Shown here piece after piece: positions 30,278 to 30,324 of a DNA stretch of 30,324 bases (its first letter is position 1; the number at the start of each line of letters is the position of its first letter). The translations under genes and the position numbers were made by a program. Source of the DNA: HGM10836 sp045580645 (lineage in GTDB: Bacteria > Bacillota_I > Bacilli_A > RF39 > UBA660); the NCBI GenBank assembly GCA_045580645.1, contig JAZNOG010000006.1, positions 1 to 30,324 on the forward strand, in the 5' to 3' direction. The notes under the pieces were generated by a model, which had not been told where the DNA came from, searched no databases, and saw nothing but the letters and a program-made list of their open reading frames with translations.

Positions 30278-30324
30278 ATGGAAAATATAAAAGATAATAA
30301 ACCACTATTTAAAGAAACTATAAT
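30278..30324 (+). CDS. Start of an unidentified gene, cut by the right edge
   Basis: ATG 30278 with a strong RBS (gaggaggagag, 30265-30275) and a well-spaced promoter. Only MENIKDNKPLFKETI is visible, too little to assign a family. Confidence 0.7.
   Translation, partial: MENIKDNKPLFKETI

Overview
This window comes from an AT-rich, cell-walled Gram-positive bacterium. It carries peptidoglycan genes (murG, murB, murC, divIB/ftsQ), a sortase with wall-sorting substrates, a T-box leader, and lysine- and asparagine-rich proteins. TGA is used as stop and TGG as Trp, so the code is the standard one and this is not a true UGA-Trp mollicute. An uncultured gut Bacilli/Erysipelotrichia- or RF39-like lineage would fit, but that placement is inference from style, not a database match. 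There are no insertion sequences, CRISPR arrays or rRNA genes.

Left end (1-4700): two adjacent surface-protein genes. The first is cut by the window edge and encodes a membrane-anchored leucine-rich-repeat protein ending in a dockerin. The second, 3 bp downstream, encodes a secreted cohesin followed by five cadherin-like beta-sandwich repeats, a membrane helix, an Asn-rich cytoplasmic tail and a C-terminal zinc ribbon. Together they look like a two-component cohesin-dockerin surface assembly, the most unusual system in the window.

4700-12020: a Thr-specifying T-box leader and thrS (lacking the TGS domain), then phosphoketolase (xfp), then a murG-murB-divIB operon and tRNA-Arg. 12020-12520 has no conventional gene. 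It holds a compact locus on the minus strand with a near-consensus promoter, a 27-residue hydrophobic peptide, inverted repeats placing complementary sequence at both ends of the predicted mRNA, and staggered convergent terminators, resembling a type I toxin-antitoxin locus.

12520-21300: transketolase, a very large pilin-like protein, a DUF421 membrane protein, a lipoprotein with a DUF308 membrane protein, and the t6A operon tsaE-tsaB-rimI-tsaD, in which every junction is a 4-base ATGA overlap. A tRNA cluster (Ile, Asn, Glu) follows.

21300-30324: a divergent XRE regulator and tiny membrane protein around a 23-bp perfect palindrome; serS; two tandem paralogous beta-helix surface proteins ending in NPDT[S/G]DN sorting signals; an Rpn-family nuclease on the minus strand; murC with an overlapping metallo-beta-lactamase-fold hydrolase; a class B sortase that could anchor the NPDT proteins; and the start of a gene cut by the right edge.

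A recurring regulatory style is visible. At several gene boundaries the intrinsic terminator of the upstream gene overlaps the promoter of the downstream gene: the -35 TTGAnn lies in the hairpin, the U-tract is the spacer and the -10 follows at once. At least two genes appear to be transcribed leaderless.
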